Origin: Demequina iriomotensis
Lineage (GTDB): Bacteria; Actinomycetota; Actinomycetes; Actinomycetales; Demequinaceae
DNA: 64,000 nucleotides
Direction: 5' to 3'
NCBI RefSeq assembly: GCF_000971395.1
Contig: NZ_BBME01000010.1
Location: 186,001-250,000, forward strand
Each line of letters starts with the position of its first letter. The stretch's first letter is position 1. The position numbers and the translations under genes were made by a program. A model generated the notes under the pieces. It saw only the letters and a program-made list of their open reading frames with translations, did no database searches and was not told where the DNA came from. Positions 17,336 to 26,446 of this stretch are shown one piece after another.

Positions 17336-18133
17336 TCAGCCGTCGGTCGACGGGGCGTCGTCGCCCCACGGGTTCCCGACGCCACCGAAGCGGTCGAAGG
17401 GCCACACGACCGCGAAGGTGGTGCCGACGATGTTGTCCATGGGGACCGTGCCGCCGCCCGGGTCGCCCATGTGGGCCCGCGAGTCGGCGCTGTCGTCACG
17501 GTTGTCGCCCATGACCCAGATGTAGTCCTCGGGGACCTCGACGCGGAACTCCTTGCCGCACGCGTGCGAGCCCTCGGCGATGTACTGCTCGTCGAGCGCC
17601 TCGCCGTTGACGGTCACCTGGCCGTCGGGGTCGGTGCACTCGACCACGTCGCCGGGCAGCCCGATGACGCGCTTGACAAGGTGCTCGCCCGCGTCCTCAG
17701 GCAGCAGCCCGGTCCACGTGAGCACGTCCTTGGCGGCGCGGTGCAGCCCGGACTCGTCCTCGGCCGGGTAGCCGAGCCAGTGCGCCGGGTCCTTGAAGAC
17801 CACCACGTCCCCGCGACGCAGCGCGAGGGGGTCCGGCCGCCACTTGGTGACGAGGATGCGGTCGCCCTTGATGAGCGTCGGCTCCATCGACTCCGAGGGG
17901 ATGTAGAAGGACTGGAAGAAGAAGGTCTTGATCACCAGCGACAGCACGAGCGCGCTGACGATGACGAGGACGATCTCCTTGGCCCAGCCCCACGCACGAC
18001 GACCGGCGGAGGGAGGACCCTCCGCCGGTGCGTCTGCGCTGGTGGCGATCTTAGTTCTCGCGCTTCTCGCGGATGCGAGCGGCCTTGCCGCGGAGGCCGC
18101 GGAGGTAATACAGCTTCGCGCGGCGCACGTCAC
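17336..18133 (-). CDS. lepB: Signal peptidase I (start uncertain)
   Basis: This membrane serine protease removes signal peptides. It has one N-terminal membrane anchor ([16 protein letters not shown]), then the catalytic Ser in [12 protein letters not shown] and the catalytic Lys in [11 protein letters not shown], and [12 protein letters not shown] near the C-terminus. The start is a problem: after the rplS stop (18051) there is no ATG, GTG or TTG in frame before the membrane anchor. Either it starts at ATG 18133 and overlaps rplS by 83 bases, or it uses a rare AUC codon (18049) right after the rplS TAA. The coordinates given are the maximal form. Confidence 0.9.
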   Translation of the reverse strand: MTCAARSCITSAASAARPLASARSARTKIATSADAPAEGPPSAGRRAWGWAKEIVLVIVSALVLSLVIKTFFFQSFYIPSESMEPTLIKGDRILVTKWRPDPLALRRGDVVVFKDPAHWLGYPAEDESGLHRAAKDVLTWTGLLPEDAGEHLVKRVIGLPGDVVECTDPDGQVTVNGEALDEQYIAEGSHACGKEFRVEVPEDYIWVMGDNRDDSADSRAHMGDPGGGTVPMDNIVGTTFAVVWPFDRFGGVGNPWGDDAPSTDG

Positions 18134-18398
18134 CGCGGCGCTCGACCTCGATCTTCTCGATCGTGGGCGCGTGCACCGGGAAGAGGCGCTCGACGCCGAC
18201 GCCGAACGAGATCTTGCGGACGGTGAAGGTCTCGCCGATGCCCTGGCCGGCGCGTGCGATCACGACGCCCTGGAACACCTGGATACGGGAGCGGTTGCCC
18301 TCGATGACCTTGACGTGGACCTTCACGGTGTCACCGGCGCGGAACGCCGGGATGTCGTCGCGGAGCTGGCCCGCGACCACGTTGTCAAGCTTCTGCAT
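18051..18398 (-). CDS. rplS: 50S ribosomal protein L19
   Basis: The 115-residue L19 starts [25 protein letters not shown] and carries the [18 protein letters not shown] and [18 protein letters not shown] segments of the family. Start ATG 18398 fits family length. It is the first gene of an rplS-lepB-rnhB-DUF2469 run, downstream of a clear promoter. Confidence 0.97.
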   Translation of the reverse strand: MQKLDNVVAGQLRDDIPAFRAGDTVKVHVKVIEGNRSRIQVFQGVVIARAGQGIGETFTVRKISFGVGVERLFPVHAPTIEKIEVERRGDVRRAKLYYLRGLRGKAARIREKREN

Positions 18399-18417
18399 GA
18401 CTGTCTCTCCTCGCACA

Positions 18418-18558
18418 TGCCACAGGTCACACGCGGTATCCGCCTTGCGGCGATCGGTAACGGATGGAGCGTCGCGTCGCGAGCCGCACCCCCTGTGGCA
18501 GGTGGTGACTCCGCGCGCACCGAGGATCTATTCTGCCACACCGTGCCCGGACGATGCG
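18418..18558 (-). promoter_or_regulatory. rplS promoter and leader
   Basis: On the minus strand TGGCAGAATAG gives a -10 CAGAAT at 18535-18530. A -35-like region about 18 bases upstream overlaps a GGACGATGCG copy (18549-18558). The leader of about 130 bases contains an inverted repeat GCCACAGG/CCTGTGGC (18418-18425, 18493-18500), which could form an autoregulatory leader stem. The regulatory role is inference. Confidence 0.45.
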
Positions 18559-18580
18559 AGGGGCCGGCGGACCCGGCGCG

Positions 18581-19309
18581 TCACGCGGCGCCGTCCTCCG
18601 TGGGCGGGAGCAGGTCGGGGCGTCGCTCACGGGTGCGCGCGAGCTGCTGCTCGTGCCGCCACGCCGCGATGTTCGCATGATGCCCGCTCAGCAGGATGTC
18701 CGGGACGTCCAGCCCCCGCCACGACGCGGGCCGCGTGTAGGACGGGTACTCGAGCAGGCCGTCGGCGTGCGACTCCTCGACGATGGACTGCGCGTTGCCC
18801 ATGAAGCCGGGGATGAGGCGCGTGATGGCCTCGATCATCGCCACGGCGGCGACCTCTCCCCCGTTGAGGACGTAGTCGCCGAGGCTCACCTCGACCACGC
18901 GGTAGCCGTCCTGGGCGTAGTGCTCCGCGACGCGCGCGTCGATGCCCTCGTAGCGCCCGCACGCGAAGACCAGCTGGGGCGCGTGCGACAGCTCGGCGGC
19001 GAGCGCCTGCGTGAACGGGACGCCGGCGGGCGACGGGATGACCAGCACGCCCGTGGGACGCAGCACGTCGTCGAGGGCCTTGCCCCACACATCGGCCTTC
19101 ATCACCATGCCCGCGCCGCCACCGAAGGGCGCATCGTCCACCGTCCGATGCACGTCGGCGGTGCCGTCCGCCTTGAACGCCGCATAGTCGCGGAGATCGT
19201 GCACATGGGTCTCGACCAGCTCCGCCTGCCGCGCCTTGCCCAGGAGCGACACGTCGAGCACGCCGAAGAACTCCGGGAAGATCGTCACGACGTCGATGCG
19301 CATCCTCAT
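18581..19309 (-). CDS. trmD: tRNA (guanine-N1)-methyltransferase
   Basis: The 242-residue SPOUT-class enzyme makes m1G37 in tRNA. It begins [15 protein letters not shown] and has the trefoil-knot motifs [15 protein letters not shown] and [17 protein letters not shown]. The ATG at 19309 overlaps the rimM TGA. A second ATG at 19303 is the alternative. [13 protein letters not shown] contains one of the GACGATGCG copies. rimM-trmD order is conserved. Confidence 0.96.
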   Translation of the reverse strand: MRMRIDVVTIFPEFFGVLDVSLLGKARQAELVETHVHDLRDYAAFKADGTADVHRTVDDAPFGGGAGMVMKADVWGKALDDVLRPTGVLVIPSPAGVPFTQALAAELSHAPQLVFACGRYEGIDARVAEHYAQDGYRVVEVSLGDYVLNGGEVAAVAMIEAITRLIPGFMGNAQSIVEESHADGLLEYPSYTRPASWRGLDVPDILLSGHHANIAAWRHEQQLARTRERRPDLLPPTEDGAA

Positions 19310-19839
19310 GCCGACGTCTCCCCCGTGACCTCGGGCTCCTCGCCCGCGAGCAGCCCGTACGGCGGCGTCACCACCACGCGGCCCGCGTCGATGTCGACCT
19401 CGGGCACGAACTCCTCGACGAACGGGATCATCGCCCGATGCCCGCCCGGCTGCTTGACCACCAGGAGGTCCTGCGCGGGCATCGTCACCAGGTCGACCAC
19501 CTCGCCCACCGCGGCGCCGTCGGGACGCACGGCCGCGAGCCCGACCAGCTGATGGACGTACCATGCGTCCTCCTCGTCGGACTCCTCGCCGTCGATCGTG
19601 AGCTCGACGCCGCGCGCGGCCTCGGCCGCATCGCGGTCCGCGATCTCCGCGAACTGCACGTACCAGCGGTTCGCCTGGACCCGCACCCGGGCGACCGTCA
19701 ACGGGCCGGCCGCGGCGGGCTCCGTGTCGAACACCTCCCCGGGGACGAGCCTGTCCTCGGGGATGTCCGTGCGCAGCTCGACGGACACCTCCCCCTTGAG
19801 CCCGTGGGCGCGGCCGATGCGGGCGACGGTCAATCTCAT
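19306..19839 (-). CDS. rimM: Ribosome maturation factor RimM
   Basis: The 177-residue protein has the N-terminal RimM beta-barrel ([15 protein letters not shown]) and a C-terminal PRC-barrel ([12 protein letters not shown]...VVDLV). It binds S19 and assists 30S head assembly. The protein is coupled to trmD by ATGA. The 78-base gap upstream is a divergent promoter region shared with a small membrane-protein gene. Confidence 0.94.
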   Translation of the reverse strand: MRLTVARIGRAHGLKGEVSVELRTDIPEDRLVPGEVFDTEPAAAGPLTVARVRVQANRWYVQFAEIADRDAAEAARGVELTIDGEESDEEDAWYVHQLVGLAAVRPDGAAVGEVVDLVTMPAQDLLVVKQPGGHRAMIPFVEEFVPEVDIDAGRVVVTPPYGLLAGEEPEVTGETSA

Positions 19840-19917
19840 GACACCAGCGTACTTTCACCCCGGGAGGCGCCCGCGCGCACGCTAGCGTGGAGCCGACACA
19901 CGGCAGGTGGGAGCAGC

Positions 19918-20325
19918 ATGAGCGAGACCGCGCGACGCCCCGCGGGCGTCACCTTCGTTGTCATCCTCACCTGGGTGGCCGCCATCACGGACCTCGTCAC
20001 GGGCGCGGCCTTCGTGTGGCTCAGCCTCAACCTCGAGGGCGTCGACATCGCGCTGACCGAGTCCGAGCTGCGGGGCTACGGCTTCGCGCTGCTCGCGACC
20101 GGCCTGCTCGCGGCCGCCTTCGCGCTCGGCCTCGCCGCGGGCTCGCAGCTCTCGCGCGTCCTGGTGATGCTGCTCATGGCCGGCCGGATCGCCGCCGCGA
20201 TCTACGCGTCGAGCGTGCTGGGCGACCTGGTCCGCTGGCAGGCGCTGGGCCAGGGGGTCGGATCGGCGCTCGTCATCGCGGCGCTCGCGACGCCGAGCGC
20301 GTTCGCCTACTTCCGGTCATCCTAG
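19918..20325 (+). CDS. Small four-TM membrane protein (paralogue 1)
   Basis: The 135-residue hydrophobic protein starts [19 protein letters not shown] and has about four membrane segments. It is not assigned to a named family. It is clearly related to the next gene ([23 protein letters not shown] against PGSVTLVSVIAWLTAALDALVGA), so the pair is a tandem duplication. A GGTGGGAG ribosome-binding site precedes ATG 19918. Function is unknown. Confidence 0.7.
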   Translation: MSETARRPAGVTFVVILTWVAAITDLVTGAAFVWLSLNLEGVDIALTESELRGYGFALLATGLLAAAFALGLAAGSQLSRVLVMLLMAGRIAAAIYASSVLGDLVRWQALGQGVGSALVIAALATPSAFAYFRSS

Positions 20326-20367
20326 GAGCAGGCGCGATGATGCGCGCCGCTGCGAAGGAGGACCGCC

Positions 20368-20778
20368 ATGTCCAGCGCCCGTCCCGGCTCCGTCACCCTG
20401 GTCTCCGTCATCGCGTGGCTCACCGCCGCCCTGGACGCGCTCGTGGGCGCGGGGATGCTGTGGCTGTACTACCACCCCGAGGACGCGACCGGCATCGATG
20501 ACGTCGAGGGCCTGTGGTGGCTGGGGCTCATGATGCTCGCGCTCGGCGTGTTCACGGCGGCGGTCGCGGCCGGCCTGTGGATGGGGTCCCAGGGTGCCCG
20601 GGTCATCGTGATCCTGGTGATGGCGGCCAAGGTCGCGGCCGCGGTCTACGAGCTCGCCCAGGTGGGCGGCTCGACGGCGTGGCACGCGCTCGTGAACATC
20701 GTGGTCGCCGTCGCGATCGTCGGGCTGCTGCTCACGCGGCGGGCGGCCGCATTCTTCAAGGGCCTGCAGGCCGCCTGA
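20368..20778 (+). CDS. Small four-TM membrane protein (paralogue 2)
   Basis: The 136-residue protein starts MSSARPGSVTLVSVIAWLTAALDALVG, with about four membrane segments and a short basic C-terminus. It is paralogous to the gene at 19918 and follows it by 42 bases, with AAGGAGG before the ATG. No enzymatic motif is visible. The pair is followed by a strong bidirectional terminator. Function is unknown. Confidence 0.7.
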   Translation: MSSARPGSVTLVSVIAWLTAALDALVGAGMLWLYYHPEDATGIDDVEGLWWLGLMMLALGVFTAAVAAGLWMGSQGARVIVILVMAAKVAAAVYELAQVGGSTAWHALVNIVVAVAIVGLLLTRRAAAFFKGLQAA

Positions 20779-20798
20779 CCGCCGCCCCCGAACGCAGA

Positions 20799-20827
20799 AC
20801 GCCCCCACCCGGATCGGGTGAGGGCGT
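20799..20827. terminator. Bidirectional terminator hairpin
   Basis: The inverted repeat ACGCCC-C-CACCCG around GAT pairs with CGGGTG-A-GGGCGT, giving a 12-bp stem with one internal mismatch. It lies between the convergent ends of the small membrane gene (20778, plus) and khpA (20848, minus), so it can stop both. Confidence 0.75.
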
Positions 20828-20847
20828 CCTGATGCATGGGGCCTGAG

Positions 20848-21078
20848 TCAGGCGACGTCCACGATGTTGACGCGGACGTCGTCCCTCGCGACGGCCTCGA
20901 CGACCGTCCGGATCGCCGTCGCGGTGCGACCGCGGCGACCGATGACCCGGGGGAGGTCGTCGGGGTGCACCACCACGTTGAGAGTGGTGCCGCGACGCCC
21001 GGAGCGCTCGGTCACGCGGACGTCGTCCGGGTTGCGGACGATGCTGCGGACCAGGAACTCGAGAGCGTCGACGACCAT
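20848..21078 (-). CDS. khpA: KH-domain RNA-binding protein KhpA
   Basis: The 76-residue single KH domain has the GxxG-type loop in LPRVIGRRGRTATAIRTVV. KhpA is a small RNA chaperone-like protein that in firmicutes pairs with KhpB to control cell division. Its position two bases after rpsP is conserved in actinobacteria. No other domain is present. Confidence 0.9.
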   Translation of the reverse strand: MVVDALEFLVRSIVRNPDDVRVTERSGRRGTTLNVVVHPDDLPRVIGRRGRTATAIRTVVEAVARDDVRVNIVDVA

Positions 21079-21080
21079 CG

Positions 21081-21542
21081 TCAGTTCTCCTCCGCGGCGG
21101 GGGCCTCGGCGGCCTCCTCGGTGGTCTCCTCGGCAGCGGCGGCGGCAGCCTCCTCAGCCTTGGCGGCCTCCTTCTTCGCGGCGGCGTCGGCCTTGGCCTT
21201 CTCGGCGGCGTCGGCGTGAGCCTTGATCGCGTCGGCGGCGTCGGTCTTCGCGGCGGCACCCTTGACGGTGCTCTTCGCGTCCTTGTCACCCTTGAAGGTG
21301 CCCCAGTCGCCGGTGAGCTTGAGCAGCGCGGTGACCTGCTCGGTGGGCTGCGCGCCCACGGAGAGCCAGTACTGCGCGCGCTCCGAGTCGATCTCGATGA
21401 CCGAGGGCTCCTCGGTGGGGTGGTACTTGCCGATCTCCTCGATCGCACGGCCGTCGCGCTTGGTGCGCGAGTCCATGACGACGACGCGGTAGAACGGGGC
21501 GCGCTTCTTGCCGAAGCGCTTGAGGCGGATCTTCACAGCCAT
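21081..21542 (-). CDS. rpsP: 30S ribosomal protein S16
   Basis: The 153-residue S16 starts [22 protein letters not shown] with the family core through about residue 85. Then follows an Ala/Lys/Glu-rich, repetitive tail of about 65 residues ([23 protein letters not shown]). Such tails occur in actinobacterial S16 and are probably disordered. The ribosome-binding site is AGGAGA. Confidence 0.96.
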   Translation of the reverse strand: MAVKIRLKRFGKKRAPFYRVVVMDSRTKRDGRAIEEIGKYHPTEEPSVIEIDSERAQYWLSVGAQPTEQVTALLKLTGDWGTFKGDKDAKSTVKGAAAKTDAADAIKAHADAAEKAKADAAAKKEAAKAEEAAAAAAEETTEEAAEAPAAEEN

Positions 21543-21659
21543 GGCTGTCTCCTTCTGAATTCGGTGTGAGCCGGTGCGCTCGCCGCGGGGAAACACGGGT
21601 CGCGCACTGACAAGACGAATCGGCGTGCACGGGTAGAGGGCCGCGCTCGCCAGCGACCC

Positions 21660-21688
21660 ATTGTGCCAGAACGCTCGGCGCACGGCCA
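21660..21688 (-). promoter_or_regulatory. rpsP promoter
   Basis: On the minus strand CACAAT (21665-21660), in the context TGGCACAATGG, is a good -10, with TTGGCC about 18 bases upstream. The leader to ATG 21542 is about 110 bases. The same TGGCA.AAT style is seen at the rplS promoter. Confidence 0.55.
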
Positions 21689-21700
21689 AACTCGCGCGCG

Positions 21701-22477
21701 TCACCTCACGCTCGGCCACCCCGGGCTCGTCTGGGCATCGTACGTGCCGTCGTACCGACCGCCGGCGATGAGGAGCACCTCGAGCCCGCGCTCGAGCGCT
21801 CCCGGGACGATGCGCGGCCCGCCGCCGGCGATCGCGGTCGCCCAGGCGTCGCATTCCGTGAGGTCGGTGCCCGCGACCGAGACCTGCATGTAATGGCGCG
21901 CCACCTCCCCGGTGGTCGGGTCCCAGATGTGGTCGACCACCTGGGCTCCGCCCGAGGTCGCGAGCGCGGTGAAGGCGCCGCCGAGCTCGACCACGTCGAC
22001 CACCGGGGTGCCCGTCGGGTCCCCCGTCACCCGCGGGTCCGCGATCCCGATGCGCCGCAGCCGGCCGCCGGTCGCGAGGATGTCGCCCGAGGCGCCGACC
22101 ATCCAGCCGCTCGCTCGCGCGCCGCGCAGGTGGCGGCTCGCCCGCGCGACGGCCCAGCCCTTGACCAGCCCGGTGGGGTCGAGGACGCCGTCGTCGCGGC
22201 GGGCGTCGAACCCGCCGCCCGTCGCCTCCCGGTACCACTCGCAGGCCTCGAGCACCTCGCGCAGCTCCCGCGGGGCCTCGTCGAGGGCGATGTCCCCTCG
22301 CAGGTGCGCGCTCAGGTAGGAGTCGTCGCGCCAGAGCGAGAACACCTCGTCGGCCCACACGAGGTCCGCATGGAACGCGGCGATCGCGGGCTCGGCGGCC
22401 TCGGGATCCGCGTCGTCGAGCTCGACGACGAACGGCATGGCCATCGCGTGGACGGTGACCCGGTAGGTCCCCGTCAC
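21701..22477 (-). CDS. apbE: FAD:protein FMN transferase (ApbE)
   Basis: The 258-residue enzyme attaches FMN through a phosphoester bond to a Ser/Thr of target proteins outside the membrane. Family motifs are [22 protein letters not shown] and [19 protein letters not shown], the last with the metal-binding Asp/Thr. I see no clear signal peptide from the chosen GTG 22477. That start overlaps the stop of the FMN-binding gene (GTGA). It closes a cluster of three FMN-binding proteins, which are its likely substrates. Confidence 0.88.
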   Translation of the reverse strand: MTGTYRVTVHAMAMPFVVELDDADPEAAEPAIAAFHADLVWADEVFSLWRDDSYLSAHLRGDIALDEAPRELREVLEACEWYREATGGGFDARRDDGVLDPTGLVKGWAVARASRHLRGARASGWMVGASGDILATGGRLRRIGIADPRVTGDPTGTPVVDVVELGGAFTALATSGGAQVVDHIWDPTTGEVARHYMQVSVAGTDLTECDAWATAIAGGGPRIVPGALERGLEVLLIAGGRYDGTYDAQTSPGWPSVR

Positions 22478-23094
22478 AGGCCCGCCTGCCCGAAGGCGCC
22501 CCGCAGCGACTCGATGAACGCCGGCGAGGTGAACGACGCGCCGCTCACCGCGGCGACGTCCCACGTCTGCGCGGCGAGGACCTCGTCCCGCAGGATCGGG
22601 ATGGCCTTCGCGTTGATCTGGACCGACTGCGCGTCCTGCGTGCCCGCGACCACGGCCTGCACGTCCGTGACGGTGCCGCCCTCGACCGTGATCCGCGCCT
22701 GGTACTGCCCGCGCGGGTTGGTCACCACGGGGCCGTCGAAGGTCTGCGTGGCGGGCTCGACGGGCGTGACCACGGGGTCCGGCTCGGCGGTCTCGACGGG
22801 CGTCGCCGTCCGGGACGGCTGCGGCGTCGCGGCGTCGTCGCTCTCGTCCTCGTCGCGCTCCCCGCCCTTGTCGTCGTCGGTGTCGTCCTCAGCCTCGTCG
22901 TCGCTCGGCACGGCCGACGGGCTCGCGGCAGCCGTGGCGGTCGGCGTGGGGCTCGCCGACGGCGTGGCCGAGGCCTCGGGAGTGGACGGCGCGACCAGGT
23001 CCAGCGTGGGCAGCTCCTTCGGGGACACCGCCCAGCCGGCGCCCACGATCGCGGCGCACCCGCCCGCGACGACCACGGCCCGCGATGCACGCAT
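22474..23094 (-). CDS. FMN-binding domain protein 1 (ApbE substrate)
   Basis: The 206-residue exported protein has an N-terminal signal or anchor segment, then a long Pro/Ser/Thr and Asp/Glu-rich linker (about 30-115), and a C-terminal FMN_bind domain. The domain holds the flavinylation motif [12 protein letters not shown], of the D-x-x-S/T-G-A-S/T type that ApbE modifies. It is coupled to apbE (GTGA overlap). It probably shuttles electrons from the membrane oxidoreductase encoded upstream. The acceptor is unknown. Confidence 0.85.
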   Translation of the reverse strand: MRASRAVVVAGGCAAIVGAGWAVSPKELPTLDLVAPSTPEASATPSASPTPTATAAASPSAVPSDDEAEDDTDDDKGGERDEDESDDAATPQPSRTATPVETAEPDPVVTPVEPATQTFDGPVVTNPRGQYQARITVEGGTVTDVQAVVAGTQDAQSVQINAKAIPILRDEVLAAQTWDVAAVSGASFTSPAFIESLRGAFGQAGL

Positions 23095-23097
23095 GGG

Positions 23098-23508
23098 CTA
23101 TCCCGCCGCCTGGTCGAGCGCGCCGTCGACCGACTCGAGGAAGCCCGGCGACGTGAACGATGCGCCGGAGACGGCCTCGACGTCCGCGCTCTGCGCCGCG
23201 ACCACCTTGTCCGCGAGCTCGGGGATCGCGCGCGCGTTGATGTCGAGCGACTGCGGGTCCTGCGTGCCGGCCTGGATCGCGGCCACCGCGGTGATCGCGC
23301 CGTCCACGATGGTGACCTGCGCCTGGAAGACGCCCTTCTCGTTCGTGACCGCCGGACCGTCGTACGTGCCGTCCGCGTAGCTCGTCGCCGCGACGTCCCC
23401 GCCCGCGGTCTCGGCCTCGGCATCGCCGCCGCAGCCGGCGAGCAGCGTGCTCGCCGCTCCGGCGAAGGCCAGCGCGCCCACGGTCCTCGTCATCGTCATC
23501 GTCGTCAT
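23098..23508 (-). CDS. FMN-binding lipoprotein 2 (ApbE substrate)
   Basis: The 136-residue protein starts with a lipoprotein signal (STLLAGC lipobox) and then has one FMN_bind domain with [18 protein letters not shown], the ApbE target motif. ATG 23508 has GAGGGAGA upstream. It is the compact version of protein 1, without the long linker, and lies three bases from it. It follows the ferric-reductase-like gene directly. Confidence 0.87.
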   Translation of the reverse strand: MTTMTMTRTVGALAFAGAASTLLAGCGGDAEAETAGGDVAATSYADGTYDGPAVTNEKGVFQAQVTIVDGAITAVAAIQAGTQDPQSLDINARAIPELADKVVAAQSADVEAVSGASFTSPGFLESVDGALDQAAG

Positions 23509-23518
23509 CCCGTCTCCC

Positions 23519-24862
23519 TCAGAACTCGAATCGCTCGCGGTGGATCGCCGCGGCTGGCACGCCTGCCGCCCGCGCCTCGGCCTCCACCGCATCGGCCCAC
23601 GCCACGGGACCGCAGATGTACACGTCGCGCTCCGCGACGTCGGCGACCAGGGCCGCCAGGCTCTCCTGCGCGGCCGTGCCCCAGCCCGGACCGCGCGGCC
23701 CCTCGACCAGCACCAGGTCGGCGCCCCGCTCGGCGGCGAGCCGTTCGACCTCGTCGAGCAGCGGAGCCTCGGTCCGCGAGCGCACCCGCAGGATCACGGT
23801 GCACGGGCCCTCGACCTCCTCCAGCAGCGCACGGACCGGCGTGACGCCGATGCCCGAGGCGAGCAGCACCGTGCCGGGCGCGGTGCGCGCGACGGAGCTG
23901 AAGACGCCGAGCGGGCCCTCGACCAGCACGCGCGTCCCGACGCGGACGTCGCGCAGCCGGGCGGACGCGTCCCCGGACGGCTTCACCGTGATGCGCAGCG
24001 AGCCGGGGTGCGGGGCGCGCGACAGCGACCACGGGTGCGCCTGCGCCCACCGCTCGCGGTCGAGGAAGCGCCACAGGAGGAACTGGCCCGGACGCGCGCC
24101 CAGCCGCTCGAGGTCGCTTCCGGTCATGACCACGCTGGTGGAGCCGTCGGCGAGCGCCTCGACCGCGGAGACGCGCAGGCCGTGCCGGCGCAGCAGCACC
24201 AGCGGGCGGACGATGCGGAACACCAGGAAGGAGCCCACCGCACCGACCCACAGGATCAGCCAGAACCACCACGCGGCACCCGCGCCGCGGAACGTCGAGC
24301 CCTCGAGGAACTGATGCGGCACCACCGCCGCGATCGCGATGTAGACCAGCAGGTGGACGGCGTGCCAGCGCTCGTAGCGCCACCGCGACCGCACGGCCAC
24401 CAGCGAGGTCGCCACCACGATGGTGAAGAGCGCGAGCCCCGCCTGCGCGGCGACCATGAACCATCCGAGGTCCCAGAACGCGACGGTCTGCGCGAGGATC
24501 GACCGCCCGTCGTACTGCGCCGAGACCACGAGGATCAGCGCGACGTGCACGAGCATGAGGATGAACGCGACCTTGCCGATGCGCGCGTGGACCGCGGCCG
24601 CGCGATCGTGCCCGAAGGCCCGCTCGACGAACGGGGCGCGCGAGATCAGCGTGATCTGCGCGAGCACCAGCACCGCGGCGACGATGCCGACGGCGCGGCC
24701 GAGCGCGTACCCGTAGTCGCGCGGCGCCGTGGCGAGCAGCCCGCCGCCGGCGACCATGAACGCGACACCCACGGCCGCGATCAGGTAGATCGAGGCCTCG
24801 AGCCCGTCGCGCCACCATCCGCGCGCGCGGGTGCGGCGCGCGTACGCCTCGAGCGTGCTCAC
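23519..24862 (-). CDS. Ferric-reductase-like transmembrane flavin oxidoreductase 1
   Basis: The 447-residue protein has six hydrophobic segments (about 20-215) with paired histidines for haem (VHARIGKVAFILMLVHVAL and WHAVHLLVYIAIAAVVPHQF). A cytosolic FAD/NAD(P) reductase half follows, with HPWSLSRAP (FAD), GPLGVF, LLASGIGVTPVRALL and a C-terminal CGP. It should move electrons from cytosolic NAD(P)H across the membrane to the FMN-binding proteins downstream. GTG 24862 follows GGAGG. It is a paralogue of the gene at 25034. Confidence 0.87.
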   Translation of the reverse strand: MSTLEAYARRTRARGWWRDGLEASIYLIAAVGVAFMVAGGGLLATAPRDYGYALGRAVGIVAAVLVLAQITLISRAPFVERAFGHDRAAAVHARIGKVAFILMLVHVALILVVSAQYDGRSILAQTVAFWDLGWFMVAAQAGLALFTIVVATSLVAVRSRWRYERWHAVHLLVYIAIAAVVPHQFLEGSTFRGAGAAWWFWLILWVGAVGSFLVFRIVRPLVLLRRHGLRVSAVEALADGSTSVVMTGSDLERLGARPGQFLLWRFLDRERWAQAHPWSLSRAPHPGSLRITVKPSGDASARLRDVRVGTRVLVEGPLGVFSSVARTAPGTVLLASGIGVTPVRALLEEVEGPCTVILRVRSRTEAPLLDEVERLAAERGADLVLVEGPRGPGWGTAAQESLAALVADVAERDVYICGPVAWADAVEAEARAAGVPAAAIHRERFEF

Positions 24863-25033
24863 GTGGCCTCCGGGAGGTCGGGGACGGGGGGACCTGCGAC
24901 GCGCGCGACTCGGGAGGCTCCCGGGTCGCGCATGTGCATCGTACGTGCTGGGGGCCCGGCCTCGGCCACGCGATACCTGAGGATTCCCTGAGAGTTGGGG
25001 CACCACCGCGGTCCCTATCGTTCACGGCGCGCG
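24863..25033 (-). promoter_or_regulatory. Intergenic region between the two oxidoreductase genes
   Basis: No gene is seen. CCTGAG occurs twice exactly 11 bases apart (24976 and 24987), as expected for one helical turn of an OmpR/PhoB-type response-regulator site. A promoter for oxidoreductase 1 is likely, but no -10/-35 pair is convincing. Confidence 0.3.
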
Positions 25034-26446
25034 CTACCAGGAGAACTCCTCGAGGTGCCGCCTCTCCTCGGGCACCCCGGCGCGCGCCGCATCGTCCATC
25101 ACGGCCTCGATCCAGGGCGCCGGCCCGCACGCGAAGACGTCCGCGCGGGAGAGCGCGGGCACCAGGTCGGCGAGCGTGACGGGCGTGGCCGCGGGCGACC
25201 ACCCGCCGCCCCGCGCCCCGGTGAGCACGTGGAGGTCCGCGCCCCGCTGCGCCGCCAGCTCGCGGAGCTCGTCGAGGTGCGGGATCTCGGCCTCGGTGCG
25301 CGCACGCACGATCACGGTGCACTCCCCCGGCCGGATGTCCGCGTCCTCGAGGAGGGCGAGGATCGGCGTGACGCCCACGCCGGCGCCCACGAGCACCAGA
25401 CGCTCGCCCGTGCGCTGATCGTCCGTGAAGACGCCGAGCGGTCCCTCGAGCATGACGCGCGTGCCGGGCCTGAGTCCGCGGAGCGCCGCGGAGCCGTCGC
25501 CCAAAGGCTTCACGGTGATCCGCATCCAGCCGTCGCGCACGGTCCGCGAGGTCGAGTACGGGTGCGCCTGGCCCCACATGTCCCGCTGGAGGAAGCGGAA
25601 CAGGAAGAACTGCCCGCCCCTGGCGCCGAGCGCCGTGAGACGCCGCCCGTGCATCGCGATCACGGTCGAGCCGTCCGCGAGCGTCCCCACCGCCGCGACC
25701 CGGACGCCGTGACGCCAGAACCGTGCCAGCGGCCGGACCACCCGGAACGCGAGCAGCCCGCCCACGGCCACGGTCCACAGCACCACCCAGTACCACCACG
25801 CGACGCCCATGGACATGAAGGTCTCGCCGTCGGTGAGCTGGTGCGGGATCGACAGCCCGATCGCGAGGTAGCTGAACACATGGACGGCGTGCCACGACTC
25901 GTAGCGCCACCGGCGCCGCACGATCGCGTAGGACGTCACCACCACCGCGACCAGCACCAGGAAGCCCACGCTCGCCATGAACATCGGGCCGCCCCAGCCG
26001 ATCGCGAAGTCCCAGGCCTGCGCGAGCAGCCCCGTCTGCGTCGGCATCGCGTACCCGGCCACCAGCAGGACGATGTGGACGAGGATGACGATGAAGCAGA
26101 GCCTGCCCAGCTGCCCGTGAAGGTGGGCCGCACGGTCGTGACCGATCGCACGCTCGACCAGCGGGATCCGGGCGATGAGGATGAGCTGCGCCATGATCAT
26201 CGTCGACGCGGCGATCCCGGCCACGCGCCCGAGCGTCACCAGGAGGCCGGACAGCGACGTGACGTCGACCGAGCCCGAGGCGAGCATGAACGCGACCCCG
26301 AGGACGCCCACCAGCCACGCGGCGGCCTCGAGGACGTCCCGGCGACGGCCGTGGCGAGCGCCGCGGGTGCGGCGTGTCGCGAGCCGCGCGTCCCGCGCCG
26401 GCGGACGGGCGGACGATGCCGGGCGACGGGGGGCGACCGCGGTCAT
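25034..26446 (-). CDS. Ferric-reductase-like transmembrane flavin oxidoreductase 2
   Basis: The 470-residue protein has a basic cytosolic leader (about 35 residues), six membrane segments with haem-type histidines (LHGQLGRLCFIVILVHIV and WHAVHVFSYLAIGLSIPHQL), then an FAD/NAD(P) reductase half. That half carries HPYSTSRT, EGPLGVFT, LVLVGAGVGVTPILALL and ADVFACGP. It differs from paralogue 1 mainly in the leader. The ATG overlaps the stop of FMN-binding protein 3 (ATGA), so these two are a unit. Confidence 0.87.
   Translation of the reverse strand: MTAVAPRRPASSARPPARDARLATRRTRGARHGRRRDVLEAAAWLVGVLGVAFMLASGSVDVTSLSGLLVTLGRVAGIAASTMIMAQLILIARIPLVERAIGHDRAAHLHGQLGRLCFIVILVHIVLLVAGYAMPTQTGLLAQAWDFAIGWGGPMFMASVGFLVLVAVVVTSYAIVRRRWRYESWHAVHVFSYLAIGLSIPHQLTDGETFMSMGVAWWYWVVLWTVAVGGLLAFRVVRPLARFWRHGVRVAAVGTLADGSTVIAMHGRRLTALGARGGQFFLFRFLQRDMWGQAHPYSTSRTVRDGWMRITVKPLGDGSAALRGLRPGTRVMLEGPLGVFTDDQRTGERLVLVGAGVGVTPILALLEDADIRPGECTVIVRARTEAEIPHLDELRELAAQRGADLHVLTGARGGGWSPAATPVTLADLVPALSRADVFACGPAPWIEAVMDDAARAGVPEERRHLEEFSW

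Noticed and set aside
20368..20778. Tandem small membrane proteins as a toxin/immunity or holin pair
   Set aside because: Their similarity to each other and four-helix layout fit simple duplication, and nothing specific supports a toxin role.
24863..25033. FMN riboswitch in the flavin cluster
   Set aside because: I could not find the conserved RFN element bases, and the gap shows only the 11-base direct repeat.
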